A model generated the notes under the pieces. That model had not been told where the DNA came from. It was given only the letters and a program-made list of their open reading frames with translations, and did not search any database. This document shows, piece after piece, positions 46,297 through 55,345 of a stretch of 64,000 nucleotides of DNA. Positions within the stretch are counted from its first letter, which is position 1. Every line of letters begins with the position of its first letter. Source of the DNA: Pontibacter akesuensis (lineage in GTDB: Bacteria; Bacteroidota; Bacteroidia; Cytophagales; Hymenobacteraceae); the NCBI RefSeq assembly GCF_001611675.1, contig NZ_CP014766.1, forward strand, positions 1,860,001 through 1,924,000. The letters run 5' to 3'. A program made the position numbers and the translations under genes.

Positions 46297-46716
46297 TTAT
46301 CTAGACTCCTGCACTATAGGTTCTGTCAGCCATGCCAGCGCCAGGGCTTTGTCCTCAAAGTCTTTGGTTATCAGGTCACCTGCGCCTTCTGCCCGCTTAT
46401 AGATCTGCTCTACAGCCGTTCGGTTAAAGAAGTCTTCCGAAACAAGTACGGCATTCCGGCGAAGCGATGATTGCTGCAGTTGTGGCAGGATGTGCTGCGC
46501 AAACCATACCTGGTCTGCCTGCCGTATCACTTTCATTTTGCGGTTGTCTCCCAGCCAGCGGAGCGGCTTGTACTCCTCTATCATGCGAAAGCAGGTGGTA
46601 ATGGCTTCCCGAAACTCTTCGCTGCTCAGGAATCCTTCCCAAACCGCAGTGCCCATCTGCAATTCATCATCATACGTTATGGTCACTACGTTATTCTGGA
46701 AATAGGTTGTAATCAT
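46297..46716 (-). CDS. STAS-like domain protein, paralogue 3
   Basis: 139 residues: ITTYFQNNVVTITYDDELQM, then FLSSEEFREAITTCFRMIEE, YKPLRWLGDNRKMKVI and a C-terminal FEDKALALAWL. The layout is that of the other two STAS-like proteins but sequence similarity is low, so paralogy is tentative. Cytoplasmic, function unknown. Confidence 0.6.
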   Translation of the reverse strand: MITTYFQNNVVTITYDDELQMGTAVWEGFLSSEEFREAITTCFRMIEEYKPLRWLGDNRKMKVIRQADQVWFAQHILPQLQQSSLRRNAVLVSEDFFNRTAVEQIYKRAEGAGDLITKDFEDKALALAWLTEPIVQESR

Positions 46717-47093
46717 ACTATCAGGGGGCGCTACATGTTTACCGGGACTACAAATATAAGCCCGCTCTTATACGAGTTACAAGTTTTTGGTGACATAGAT
46801 TATCTTCTATTCAACAGCGGTTCATAGGGGTTACACCAGAGCACACGCAACGCACCACATATACTTTGCAGCCTGCTTCCCCTACCAAGCAAGGTGGTGA
46901 ACCAGCGAAAGCAACCGCACGCTGCTCCGAATGCTACGCCGGCACTATAATCCACGACAAGCTACCCCCTGCCTGCAATACTCCTGGCTATTGCTTACCT
47001 CCCTAATTTGGTCTATAACTTTATATTTTTAGATTTTTAAAACCTGAATTGCTTTTTCTGCGAAACCTAAACATACACTAACGCGGAAATAGG
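46717..47093. other. Divergent promoter gap
   Basis: 377 bp between the leftward STAS-like gene and the rightward DAO-Rieske gene. TTTGGTCTATAACTTTATA then TTTTTAG near 47010-47035 may be the promoter of the latter. No small gene seen. Confidence 0.35.
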
Positions 47094-48623
47094 ATGACAG
47101 CAGATCATATCACACAAGCATTATGGAGCGCCACCACAGCGTTTAAAACGTTTCCACAGCTACAGGGAGACATAGAAGTAGATGTAGCCGTAGTTGGCGC
47201 AGGCATAACCGGCCTTAGCACCGCATACCTTTTAGCCAAAGCAGGCAAGCGGGTGGCCGTGCTGGAGGCCCTGAAAGTGGGCTCCGGCACCACAGGCTCG
47301 TCCACAGGCAACCTGTACGCCCCCATCGACGAGCGGTTGTCTTCCATCGAGTCGAAGCATGGGGAAGGAGCGATGCGCGCAGTAACCGACTCCAGAACGG
47401 CAGCCATTAACTTTATAGAGGAGCGGGTAAGAGAATTCAACATCGACTGTGAGTTTAACCGCGTTCCCTGGTACCTTTTTACCACACCAGATTCGAGCGA
47501 TCAGAGCAAGCAGGTAGAAAAGGAGCTGGATGCTGCCCGAAAGGCCAATCTTCCGGTAAGCCCGGAGCCACCCGCCGGTTTCCCATACCAGGTAGACGCC
47601 ATCGTGAACATTGCACACCAGGCGCAGTTTAACCCGCTGAAGTATGTGCAGGGGCTCGCTTCCGCCATTGAGAGTGACAACTGCCGCATTTACGAGGGCA
47701 CCAAGGTGATGGACGTGGAAGACGGCGAGCCATGCGTGGTCAAAACCCAGCAGGGTACCGTTAGAGCCAAACAGGTGGTGATGGCCACGCACTCGCCTAA
47801 AGGCATCTATGCCGTGCATACCGCCATGGAACCGTACCGGGAGTACGCTATGGCCGTGCGCCTGAAGGGTGAGCTACCCTCCGGAGGGGTATACTGGCAT
47901 GTAGTGAAGGGCCAGCACCACTCGGTGCGCCCGTACAGCAACGCGCAGGGCAACTTTTTGCTGGTACTCGGGGAGCCGCACGTAGTAGGCCACAAAGAGC
48001 ACAACGAGGAGTGTTTTCTAAGGCTGGAGGAATACATGACGAAGCATTTTGATGTAGACCACATCGTGTACAAATGGGCAGCTCAGAACTACAAGCCTGC
48101 CGATAACCTGCCTTACATTGGCACCAGCCCCACGCAGCACAACACCTACATTGCCACTGGTTTTGCCGCCGACGGTCTGACCTGGGGCACCGTGTCAGCC
48201 ATGATCATACAGGACCTTATACTTGGCAAAGAGAACGAGTGGGCCAGCTATTTCTCTCCAACGCGCTTTACACCGGCCGCCTCTGCACCAAAATTCCTGA
48301 AAGAGAACTTTCATGTAGCCACGCACCTGATTAAGGATTACCTGTTTTACGGAGACGTAGACCAGCTAAAAGACGTGAAGGTCGGGGAAGGCAAAACAAT
48401 TGAGATAGACGACGAGAAACTAGCCGCCTACCGCGATGAGGAGGGAAAGCTGCACGTGGTGTCATCCATATGCACGCACATGGGCTGCGTGGTGCATTTT
48501 AACAACGCCGAGAAGAGCTGGGACTGCCCTTGCCACGGTAGCCGGTTCTCGGTGGAGGGAGAGGTGCTGGAGGGGCCAGCCATTCACAACCTCGCCAAGC
48601 CCGACACCACCAAAAACGATTAA
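47094..48623 (+). CDS. FAD-dependent (DAO) oxidoreductase with C-terminal Rieske domain
   Basis: 509 residues. The DAO part (1-400) has VVGAGITGLSTAYLLAKAGK (32-51) for FAD and TGFAADGLTWGTVSAMIIQD near its end. The Rieske part (about 420-509) has CTHMGC and CPCHGSRF, the two Cys-His pairs of the 2Fe-2S cluster. Such DAO-Rieske fusions occur in many bacteria and are thought to be amine or amino-acid dehydrogenases passing electrons via the cluster, but the substrate is unknown. There is no signal peptide. The gene is monocistronic with its own terminator. Confidence 0.9.
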   Translation: MTADHITQALWSATTAFKTFPQLQGDIEVDVAVVGAGITGLSTAYLLAKAGKRVAVLEALKVGSGTTGSSTGNLYAPIDERLSSIESKHGEGAMRAVTDSRTAAINFIEERVREFNIDCEFNRVPWYLFTTPDSSDQSKQVEKELDAARKANLPVSPEPPAGFPYQVDAIVNIAHQAQFNPLKYVQGLASAIESDNCRIYEGTKVMDVEDGEPCVVKTQQGTVRAKQVVMATHSPKGIYAVHTAMEPYREYAMAVRLKGELPSGGVYWHVVKGQHHSVRPYSNAQGNFLLVLGEPHVVGHKEHNEECFLRLEEYMTKHFDVDHIVYKWAAQNYKPADNLPYIGTSPTQHNTYIATGFAADGLTWGTVSAMIIQDLILGKENEWASYFSPTRFTPAASAPKFLKENFHVATHLIKDYLFYGDVDQLKDVKVGEGKTIEIDDEKLAAYRDEEGKLHVVSSICTHMGCVVHFNNAEKSWDCPCHGSRFSVEGEVLEGPAIHNLAKPDTTKND

Positions 48624-48675
48624 CCATAAAAGTTGCTTCTACCGGAAACACTGTTTCCATCACTGCAGCGTAAAA

Positions 48676-48708
48676 ATAACCCCGGCCACTTAGAGTAGCC
48701 GGGGTTAT
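48676..48708. terminator. Bidirectional terminator
   Basis: Perfect 11-bp stem ATAACCCCGGC / GCCGGGGTTAT with an 11-nt loop between convergent genes. Confidence 0.88.
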
Positions 48709-48737
48709 CTATGCACCATGTTTGGGTGGATTGATGT

Positions 48738-50438
48738 TTATCGCTTTACAATGCGCTGTGTTTGCTGCCGGGTCCCATCTGTTATCACTACAAAGTACAC
48801 GCCTGGCTGTAGGTTCTCCACTGGCAACACCATACTGCTGGTTTTCAGTGTGTACTGCCCAACAGCGCGTCCGTTTACATCAAGCACCCGTACGGTCGCC
48901 TGGTCAACAGCCAGGCTAATGTTTACTTCGGAAGAGGCTAAAGTGGGGTATATGTTAGCCAAATTAGCGCCCTGTAAGCTTTGCCCCTGAACATTAAGTG
49001 CAATAACGTTTGAAAAGGATACGGTGCCGTCGTAATCAATCTGGCGCAGACGGTAATAGGTAGTACCTGCCCCAGGGGTTGTATCTGTATAGCTGTAGGC
49101 GGTCCTGATGCTGCTGTTGCCTTTCCCCTGAACTTCCCCAACCTTTAAAAAGGTTTTGCCATCAAGGCTGCGCTCCACTTCAAACTTTTCGTTCTCCTGC
49201 TCCTGTGCTGTTGCCCAGGATAATTTTGCACTGCTGTTCTGCACTGCACCTTTAAAGAAAATCAATTCAACGGGAAGTGCTGAGATGGCATGTGCTCTTC
49301 TCCAGTTCAGGTTATGAATGCCAATGCCCTGGTTACCCTTCGCGGCATCGTTGTTATAGTATTCTATCGTAACCTCGCCCACAGGCTCGCTGAAGGTAAA
49401 TGTAACGTTACCACCGTTCGCTGCGGCAGCCACATCGGCACCTGAAACACCGGTTGCAGAACTAGCGGTAGGGCTAAAGCTATTGTTGAAAGTGGTTTTC
49501 ACCTTTGTTTTCTTCAGGATTATCTCCTGGCCCCAAAAGCCTTTGCCTTTTATCACCAGCTGGTCCTGAAACTGCCCCGTCACCTGATCCACATCAAAAA
49601 GGGTGAAGGTCAGGTCAGAGACCGGCTCTGTGAAATTCATTTTCAGAGTTGTGCCTCTTGTTGCGGTAGCCCCTGTCTGTATCAGGGTCAGCGATTTAAT
49701 CGGGTTCTGGAAATCAGCGTTGGTTACCAATGCCTTCGAAACTGTAACACCGGCTGCACTTGCCCTGGAGAAAGTCACGCTATTTTCATGAACCGCATAC
49801 GATTTGCCTGCCGCGAAAGGATCTTCGTTAAGCGCAATGTCAGCCCAATTCAGTACCGACACGCCTTCCTCGGGCATTCCGGAGATAGAAATATCATCTA
49901 TGCCATAGAAGGCACTTTGTTTATTGGATCCATTACTCAAAGGCACAGAGACTTCCCACTTCAGGTGAAGGTTTGACTGACCCAATGCGGCCGCGGGCAG
50001 CAGAAAGGCCACTCCGTCGTTTATTTTGGTCCAGGTGTTGTAGGTGGTGTTTTTCTGGGTGAAGCCTGTGATTTTGGTATAAGTAATGCCATCAACGCTG
50101 TAATACAGGTTCACCGGGGATGAGTTACCGTCCTTTCCAGATGTTCTGTACTCCGACCATGTAATAGTTGCGGAGCTGAAGCCTAAGGTCGACACCTTAT
50201 TCCTGACAACAAATGCCTGGGTTCCGTTTACAGTTTGCGTTGTGCTGTAGTAAACGCCTCTCGAGGCCAATGGGTCGGAGTTAGTAGTCACTCCATCCGT
50301 GTAGGCAGCCCAGGAACCCGCAGGAGCAGCAGTGATTCCTTCAACTGTTGTGCTAAAATCTTCGTGATAAATTGTAATCTGAGCCTGTGTTGTGTAAGCT
50401 AAAAGTACTAAGGTAGTAAGCAGGTAAAGGTATTTCAT
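48738..50438 (-). CDS. T9SS-exported protein with type A sorting domain
   Basis: 566 residues from ATG 50438, which gives the signal peptide MKYLYLLTTLVLLAYTTQA; a frame opening at 50540 would only prefix a non-signal stretch. Residues about 22-190 form a carbohydrate-binding/LamG-like jelly roll (ITIYHEDFSTTVEG, LHLKWEVSVPL, FYGIDDISISG). A second beta domain follows (about 200-380), then a fibronectin-like segment (ISALPVELIFFKGAVQN, SYTDTTPGAGTTYYRLRQID). The C-terminal 75 residues are a type IX sorting domain: NIYPTLASSEVNISL, VRVLDVNGRAV and LQPGVYFVVIT with final KR. The tail is removed and the protein is released or anchored on the surface. Cargo function unknown. Confidence 0.85.
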   Translation of the reverse strand: MKYLYLLTTLVLLAYTTQAQITIYHEDFSTTVEGITAAPAGSWAAYTDGVTTNSDPLASRGVYYSTTQTVNGTQAFVVRNKVSTLGFSSATITWSEYRTSGKDGNSSPVNLYYSVDGITYTKITGFTQKNTTYNTWTKINDGVAFLLPAAALGQSNLHLKWEVSVPLSNGSNKQSAFYGIDDISISGMPEEGVSVLNWADIALNEDPFAAGKSYAVHENSVTFSRASAAGVTVSKALVTNADFQNPIKSLTLIQTGATATRGTTLKMNFTEPVSDLTFTLFDVDQVTGQFQDQLVIKGKGFWGQEIILKKTKVKTTFNNSFSPTASSATGVSGADVAAAANGGNVTFTFSEPVGEVTIEYYNNDAAKGNQGIGIHNLNWRRAHAISALPVELIFFKGAVQNSSAKLSWATAQEQENEKFEVERSLDGKTFLKVGEVQGKGNSSIRTAYSYTDTTPGAGTTYYRLRQIDYDGTVSFSNVIALNVQGQSLQGANLANIYPTLASSEVNISLAVDQATVRVLDVNGRAVGQYTLKTSSMVLPVENLQPGVYFVVITDGTRQQTQRIVKR

Positions 50439-51014
50439 GAGGTACTTAGTTGTAATATCTGGTTTCCTAAATGAAATAAGTATGCCAACACCTCCATTGC
50501 TTGGCAAACCTTTAGGAGGAGGAAATATTTTATATAACATTCACCATATATTACCAGGCAACGCACTATTACACAATTATTTGCACCTTCTGAAGTATAA
50601 GTTTTCTGGCGCACAATTTTTCATGCCTCTTTACTGCTTCTTCCTGATAATCCCATATATGGAATTAACTATATACATTCTGGAGTCTGATTCTCATTTT
50701 TGGAATAGCCTGTGCGTAGCCATAAAAGGCATACAAGCGACAAGAGGAATTAAGAAGGCACTCTTACTTGGGCAGTATTTGAGTTGTACAGCTAATAGCT
50801 GCATAGAGCACTACCGCACGCTCCATCAGCCTTTGCACTTTTATCATATGGCGATGTGTCGAAGAACCGCCAGAATGACATTAAACCAGCAGTAAAAACA
50901 TGCCTGTAAGCCACTTTGTCTTATCTGATTTAATCATACCAACTTTACGACACACAGTTGCATTTGGCATCCTGTTTGCAATACCACTAGTGTAAATCGA
51001 AGAAAGACTTAGCT
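50439..51014. other. Divergent promoter gap
   Basis: 576 bp between the T9SS protein and the Hsp20 gene. A 152-codon plus frame across it starts antisense to the T9SS signal peptide and has no domain, so it is not called. GTTTGCAATACCACTAGTG near 50975 may belong to the hsp20 promoter. Confidence 0.35.
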
Positions 51015-51401
51015 ATGAAACTTATAAAAGATAAAGAATTTTTAAGAAACATTGCCCACCAGATCGACTTGCTGAACACTCTCGGCGGCGGTGTGAGTGA
51101 GACATATGTGGATGTAGAAAAATATAAGAAAGGCGCTGTCATCAACGTGTGGGCGGCAAGCGTGAACCCGGAGTCGTTTAAGGTCGTGCTCAACAACAAC
51201 CAACTGACCCTGTTCTCGGTGCTGCAGAGCGATGAGAACCCGGAAATGGCCGCTCCTATGTTCAACCGAACATTTATGCTGCCACCTCAGGTAGACCTGA
51301 AACGCATTGAGGCCGTGTACGAAGATGGCCAGTTACAGGTAAAGTTGCCCTACCACGAAGACACAGGCAAGTTCCGCGAGATAGAAATCAAGCAGCTGTA
51401 A
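51015..51401 (+). CDS. Hsp20/alpha-crystallin-like small heat-shock protein
   Basis: 128 residues, one alpha-crystallin domain. TYVDVEKYKKGAVINVWAA and FKVVLNNNQLTLFSVLQ are the first strands; MFNRTFMLPPQVDLKRIEA and VYEDGQLQVKLPY match the conserved xFxRxFxLPxxVdxxxIxA...DGxLxVxLP motif. The C-terminal IEIKQL acts as the I-x-I contact. It should be an ATP-independent holdase. Bidirectional terminator follows. Confidence 0.85.
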   Translation: MKLIKDKEFLRNIAHQIDLLNTLGGGVSETYVDVEKYKKGAVINVWAASVNPESFKVVLNNNQLTLFSVLQSDENPEMAAPMFNRTFMLPPQVDLKRIEAVYEDGQLQVKLPYHEDTGKFREIEIKQL

Positions 51402-51439
51402 AAGAAAAAGGCTACCCGAAGGGGCAGCCTTTTTCTTTT
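51402..51439. terminator. Bidirectional terminator
   Basis: Stem AAAGAAAAAGGCT / AGCCTTTTTCTTT with a CCC/GGG extension, between convergent hsp20 and the 87-residue gene. Confidence 0.88.
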
Positions 51440-51458
51440 ACAGGATAGGCAGCCGAAG

Positions 51459-51722
51459 CTACGCAAACTTGGCTTTGATGATGGATGTCAGATAATCGTA
51501 TACTTCCACCGTCTCTTTATCATAACTAAAGGTGTTGAAGCTTTCTGCTGTTGTCTGTTTCACCCTGCACCCGTTTTCCACCATCTTAAATATCAACTCG
51601 CGCAGGCGGTAGGGGTGGCCGGCGATATTGAGCATACACACCATATCACTGTTCTCCACCAGCAGAAACATGTGCTGCACGTGGTGTTCATCGGCCATTA
51701 TTCTCTCTTGCGTCTGATCCAT
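51459..51722 (-). CDS. Small hypothetical protein
   Basis: 87 residues, soluble: HHVQHMFLLVENSDMVCMLN, then IAGHPYRLRELIFKMVENG and VEVYDYLTSIIKAKFA. No family recognised. Convergent with hsp20. No signal peptide or membrane segment. A second ATG nine codons in is an alternative start. Confidence 0.5.
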   Translation of the reverse strand: MDQTQERIMADEHHVQHMFLLVENSDMVCMLNIAGHPYRLRELIFKMVENGCRVKQTTAESFNTFSYDKETVEVYDYLTSIIKAKFA

Positions 51723-51864
51723 GCTTTCTTTTGGCTATAGTTGTATAAGCTAACCAAAGCACAAATAGTGCCCGATGCGCATACGCTCTAGCAATTATGC
51801 CTGAAAGCCAGTGGTGCACAGGCTACCTCATCTGCAAAAAAAGCAGGCTACGCAAAGGCTGTAC

Positions 51865-52044
51865 TTACCGCCGGGGATGCTCGGTTCGCCAACCCACCAC
51901 AAATAAAATTACCCAGATAGAGTAAAGCGGCGATACCACCGAGGCCAGGTAAGGGTCAACTGCGAAGAACAGCACCACCTGCAGCACGATGCAAACGGCG
52001 GCACCGATAAGCGCGATTCTGTAGTATTTGTTTTGAATGTTCAT
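51865..52044 (-). CDS. Small two-helix membrane protein
   Basis: 59 residues from ATG 52044 to TAA 51865-51867. MNIQNKYYRIALIGAAVCIV starts a first membrane helix (about 8-30), then PYLASVVSPLYSIWVILFVV forms a second (about 33-52), and the end is basic (WRTEHPRR). The hydrophobic pattern and good codon use support a real gene. Function unknown. Confidence 0.6.
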   Translation of the reverse strand: MNIQNKYYRIALIGAAVCIVLQVVLFFAVDPYLASVVSPLYSIWVILFVVGWRTEHPRR

Positions 52045-52087
52045 AGGCAGTGGGAAGAAACGTAGGTTAACAAAAAACCCGCCTTCG

Positions 52088-52315
52088 TTAGGGGCGGGTG
52101 TTCATTAATCGGAAGGCCTGCGCCCTCGTTATAGCCTGTTCCACAATGATGGGTGGGTCATCTTCTTTCGCCACAACCAACTTGAATTTGCTTTCAGCAT
52201 CGTGGTAGAAAATAAAAGTTTTAAGATTTTCGTACCGGGTGCTGAAGATCTTCCGTGTCATGCTGTCTGCAACGAAATTATATTTATCTAACGTTATATT
52301 TCTTAAAAGCTTCAT
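52088..52315 (-). CDS. Small hypothetical protein
   Basis: 75 residues: MKLLRNITLDKYNFVADSMT, YENLKTFIFYHDAESKFKLV and ITRAQAFRLMNTRP. Probably a small alpha/beta protein; no family recognised. Same strand as the two preceding small genes, with gaps of about 40-140 bp. Confidence 0.5.
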   Translation of the reverse strand: MKLLRNITLDKYNFVADSMTRKIFSTRYENLKTFIFYHDAESKFKLVVAKEDDPPIIVEQAITRAQAFRLMNTRP

Positions 52316-52555
52316 ATCCCTACATTCTCCTTGTATTTTAACGGCTATTCCCCCTCAGAATGTTTCAAAATGGTTGAAGGTATATGCAAAATCTTGTTAA
52401 ATTCATACACCAACCGGGCTGCCATTTCATAATCTGCGGGTGCATTGCAGGGCAAAATAGTATATTTGCTGAGCGGCAGCGGTGTTTTTATACTTCTAAA
52501 AAAGTGCAAAACCGCTTTTGCATTATCTATTCTATGTAAAGCTGATGTAACCTCC

Positions 52556-53008
52556 ATGAACCGAACTGCCACGCCTGCTTACACCTTGCGCGAAATAGCC
52601 GGACTGCCCGCTATGCTCGCACAGTACCCCCTGATCCGGCAGCTGAACCCTCTCCTGGATCTGGAGCGCTACGAGGAGCTGCTGCGTATTATGCTGCCGC
52701 AAAACTACCGTATGGTGGGCGCTTTTAGCGAGAGCGGCACCTGCGTGGGCCTTTCGGGCTTCTGGATAGCGGCCAAATTCTACAGTGGCAAGTACCTGGA
52801 GGTGGATAACTTTGTGGTGGAGGAGGCGCATCGGTCGGCCGGTGTGGGCAAGCTGCTCTCCGACTGGATGCTGCAGCTGGCCTCGCAGGAGGGCTGCCAT
52901 ACTATTATGCTCGATGCGTACGTTACAAACAGTGCTGCCCATCGCTTTTACTTCCGGGAGGGATTTCATATCAAGAGCTATCACTTTTTCAAAACCCTGA
53001 CCCCATGA
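52556..53008 (+). CDS. GNAT-family N-acetyltransferase
   Basis: 150 residues from ATG 52556; upstream in-frame codons lie in the promoter. Acetyl-CoA motif A is in VDNFVVEEAHRSAGVGKLLS (V/I-x-x-x-Q/R-x-x-G-x-G/A pattern), motif B in AAHRFYFREGFHIKSYHF. The acceptor is unknown. Its TGA overlaps the next ATG (ATGA), so the following membrane protein is translationally coupled. Confidence 0.85.
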   Translation: MNRTATPAYTLREIAGLPAMLAQYPLIRQLNPLLDLERYEELLRIMLPQNYRMVGAFSESGTCVGLSGFWIAAKFYSGKYLEVDNFVVEEAHRSAGVGKLLSDWMLQLASQEGCHTIMLDAYVTNSAAHRFYFREGFHIKSYHFFKTLTP

Positions 53009-53313
53009 GCAGCGGCAGACACGCCAGGTTAGCCTGGCTCTTCTACTTTATTGTCTTTGAGCTGGTGGTATACTTCGGGTTGCAGTGGCTGCTCTCGGGC
53101 ATGGGCATGAGCAACCAGTACCAGCCCGAAAACACGGTGGTGCCCAACTGGGTGAAAGCCGTTACGTTTATACTCTTGTACCTGCTTTGCCTGCTTACCG
53201 TGGTAATGGTGGTGAGCAACTCGGTGCCCAACAAGCACCGCGGCCCGCTGATGCACTGGGTGTACATGGCCCTGCTGGGTATGGTGGTGATGCTGATTTT
53301 GCTGTTTAGTTAA
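53005..53313 (+). CDS. Small membrane protein
   Basis: 102 residues with three likely membrane helices: LAWLFYFIVFELVVYFGLQW (about 9-28), VTFILLYLLCLLTVVMVVS (about 53-71) and VYMALLGMVVMLILLF (about 86-101). The start overlaps the GNAT stop by four bases. No family recognised. Confidence 0.65.
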   Translation: MSSGRHARLAWLFYFIVFELVVYFGLQWLLSGMGMSNQYQPENTVVPNWVKAVTFILLYLLCLLTVVMVVSNSVPNKHRGPLMHWVYMALLGMVVMLILLFS

Positions 53314-53337
53314 GCTTAAAATTTCGTAAATTTAATC

Positions 53338-54081
53338 ATGATGAAGATAAAAACCCTTTGCTTGCTGGTGCTGGGCCTGTTCCTGGGCTACACCGGCTTC
53401 GCCCAGAACGGCAATGGCCGCTATTTTGTGCAGCTTCAGGATGGCCAGATCTACTATGCCGATAAGCTACAGTTTAAGTCGCCTATCTTTAAGTCGAACT
53501 ACTTCCTGCTCGATGACTCGCTGCAGTTTAACCCCAGCGTAGTGAACATCTTCCAGAGCGAGGACGGCTACTTTGCACGCGTGGAGGCCGGCAAAAGCTA
53601 CGACTCCTTTGCCAAGCGCATCACCGACGGCCCGCGCATCGACCGCTTTTTCACCACCCGCACTACCTACGACAGATACGGTTACTCGCCGTACGGCTAC
53701 GGGTACGGAGGCCCTAACACCAGCCGTAGGCGCATCTATTTCTTCTCGAAGGACAATGGCCCGCTTTACCTGCTGGAGTACGACAACCTGGAGATGGCGC
53801 TGGCCGATAACGCCTCCAGCATGGCACTGCTGGGCCGTTATAAAAAGGACAAACTTATCAACACGGGTATTTCCATCGTGGGGGCTGGCTTGCTGGCGTA
53901 TGGGGCGTTCAGTTCGATCAACAACACAGAGGAAACGTTGAACGGCGGCACCAACATCAACATTTCCCCCATGATGTATGCCGGCGCCGGTATACTTGGG
54001 GCACAGCTGGTCATCAACCTGTTCCGCAAGGATAAGCTGACGCAGGCTGTGGAGGTATACAACTATCAAATAAAGCAATAA
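53338..54081 (+). CDS. Secreted hypothetical protein with C-terminal hydrophobic segments
   Basis: 247 residues. Signal peptide MMKIKTLCLLVLGLFLGYTG, cut after FAQ. A strand-rich N-terminal half (YFVQLQDGQIYYADKLQF, IFQSEDGYFARVEAGKSYDS) precedes a Tyr/Gly stretch (GYSPYGYGYGGP). Residues 175-235 contain two hydrophobic segments (TGISIVGAGLLAYGAFS, MMYAGAGILGAQLVINLF). Common in Bacteroidota, unknown role. It is the third gene after the GNAT and membrane-protein pair. Confidence 0.65.
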   Translation: MMKIKTLCLLVLGLFLGYTGFAQNGNGRYFVQLQDGQIYYADKLQFKSPIFKSNYFLLDDSLQFNPSVVNIFQSEDGYFARVEAGKSYDSFAKRITDGPRIDRFFTTRTTYDRYGYSPYGYGYGGPNTSRRRIYFFSKDNGPLYLLEYDNLEMALADNASSMALLGRYKKDKLINTGISIVGAGLLAYGAFSSINNTEETLNGGTNINISPMMYAGAGILGAQLVINLFRKDKLTQAVEVYNYQIKQ

Positions 54082-54121
54082 AAAGAAGAGCCGGAGCTAA
54101 AAACTCCGGCTCTTTTCTTTT
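54081..54121. terminator. Bidirectional terminator
   Basis: Stem AGAGCCGGAG / CTCCGGCTCT with flanking A- and T-runs, between convergent genes. Confidence 0.9.
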
Positions 54122-54467
54122 AGATGCCCACTTTCTGCCGCATCTTTTTGGGCAGCTTCTCCACTACCAGCCGGTAAGAGTGCCGCGCATACTTGTCCCA
54201 ATCGGTCGGACTCAGGCGGTTAATATCATCCAGCGCCACCCACTTGTAGCGGGCCAGGTACGGGGCTGGCTTAAAACCGGTACGGGTGCTCATCTCCTCA
54301 AACGCTTCCGGCTCCACTTTAAACGATGCCGTCACGGGCGAGGCATCCAGGCCCACCACCAGAAACATTTTATCGGCCACGCAAAAGCACAGGTCGTGCT
54401 CCCACTTTATACTTTCGGTTACACCGGGCAGCTGCCGGCACAGCTCCTGTAGGTCTTCTATTGTCAT
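54120..54467 (-). CDS. MmcQ/YjbR family protein
   Basis: 115 residues: DLQELCRQLPGVTESIKWEH, DLCFCVADKMFLVVGL, FKVEPEAFEEMSTRTGFKPA and HSYRLVVEKLPKKM. This is the double-wing CyaY-like fold of MmcQ/YjbR proteins, some of which bind DNA. The WEHDLCFxVxxKMF signature is intact. Function unknown. Monocistronic. Confidence 0.88.
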   Translation of the reverse strand: MTIEDLQELCRQLPGVTESIKWEHDLCFCVADKMFLVVGLDASPVTASFKVEPEAFEEMSTRTGFKPAPYLARYKWVALDDINRLSPTDWDKYARHSYRLVVEKLPKKMRQKVGI

Positions 54468-54623
54468 CTGATTGCGCTGTTTATACTTGCTGCAGGCAAT
54501 TTATACTTTTTGGCGGGCATAGTTAAGCTGATTTTCATAGATTTGGGAGAAGCGGTGCGCGGCGGCCTATACGTAAACGGCATACGTTACGCTGCCGGAA
54601 CTTTCCGCTGAATTTTGATAGCT

Positions 54624-55340
54624 ATGGAAAACCTATTACTGCTACACGGCGCCCTCGGCTCGGCCGCGATGCTGGAGCCGCTTAAACAGGCGCTTCAGGA
54701 TTCTTTTCGGGTACACACCCTCGATTTTTCAGGCCATGGGGGCAAACCACTGCCTCAGGAGCCTTTTACCATGCAGCAACTAGCGCAGGAGGTGCTGGCA
54801 TTTCTGGAGGAGGAGGAGATTGGCAGCGCGCACATTTTCGGGTACAGCATGGGCGGCTATGCTGCGCTAAGCCTGGCCCTGCAGCACCCTGAGCGCATCC
54901 GGAGCATTCATACGCTGGCCACTAAGTTTGCCTGGTCGCCTGAGGCCGCCGAGAAAGAAACGAAGCTGCTGAACCCGGAAAAGGTGGCCGAGAAGGTGCC
55001 CCAGTTTGCCGCCACCCTCGCCCAACGCCATGCCCCCCAAAGCTGGCAGCAGCTGATGCGCCACACGGCCGGCATGATGCGCGGCTTAGGCAATTCGCCC
55101 ATACTTACCGCCGGCACGCTGCCACAGGTACAGCTGCCGGTGCAGGTAACTGTGGGCGACCGCGACAATATGGTGACGGTGGAGGAGACGCTCTGGGCTT
55201 ACCGGCTGCTCCCAAACGTCCGCCTGCAGGTGCTCCCCGCTACCCGCCACCCGCTGGATACACTCAACACAGAAGATTTATCGGCCCAAATCAGGCAATT
55301 CATCCGCCAGGTTGCCGTTTCACCTACACCCATACGTTAG
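54624..55340 (+). CDS. Alpha/beta hydrolase
   Basis: 238 residues from ATG 54624. The oxyanion region is LLLHGALGSAAML (5-17); the nucleophile elbow GYSMGG has Ser near 75. Asp in VGDRDNMV and His in ATRHPLD complete the triad. Size and lid (PEAAEKETKLLNPEKV) resemble MhpC/YbfF-type esterases. Substrate unknown. RlpA follows after five bases, so the two share a transcript. Confidence 0.87.
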   Translation: MENLLLLHGALGSAAMLEPLKQALQDSFRVHTLDFSGHGGKPLPQEPFTMQQLAQEVLAFLEEEEIGSAHIFGYSMGGYAALSLALQHPERIRSIHTLATKFAWSPEAAEKETKLLNPEKVAEKVPQFAATLAQRHAPQSWQQLMRHTAGMMRGLGNSPILTAGTLPQVQLPVQVTVGDRDNMVTVEETLWAYRLLPNVRLQVLPATRHPLDTLNTEDLSAQIRQFIRQVAVSPTPIR

Positions 55341-55345
55341 CAAAC

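Noticed and set aside
50437..50895. 152-codon plus frame upstream of hsp20
   Set aside because: Starts antisense to the T9SS signal peptide and covers AT-rich promoter DNA; no domain pattern.
52345..52572. 75-codon minus frame overlapping the GNAT start
   Set aside because: Overlaps the probable promoter and start of the better-supported GNAT gene. The last 26 codons look plausible but are too short to call.
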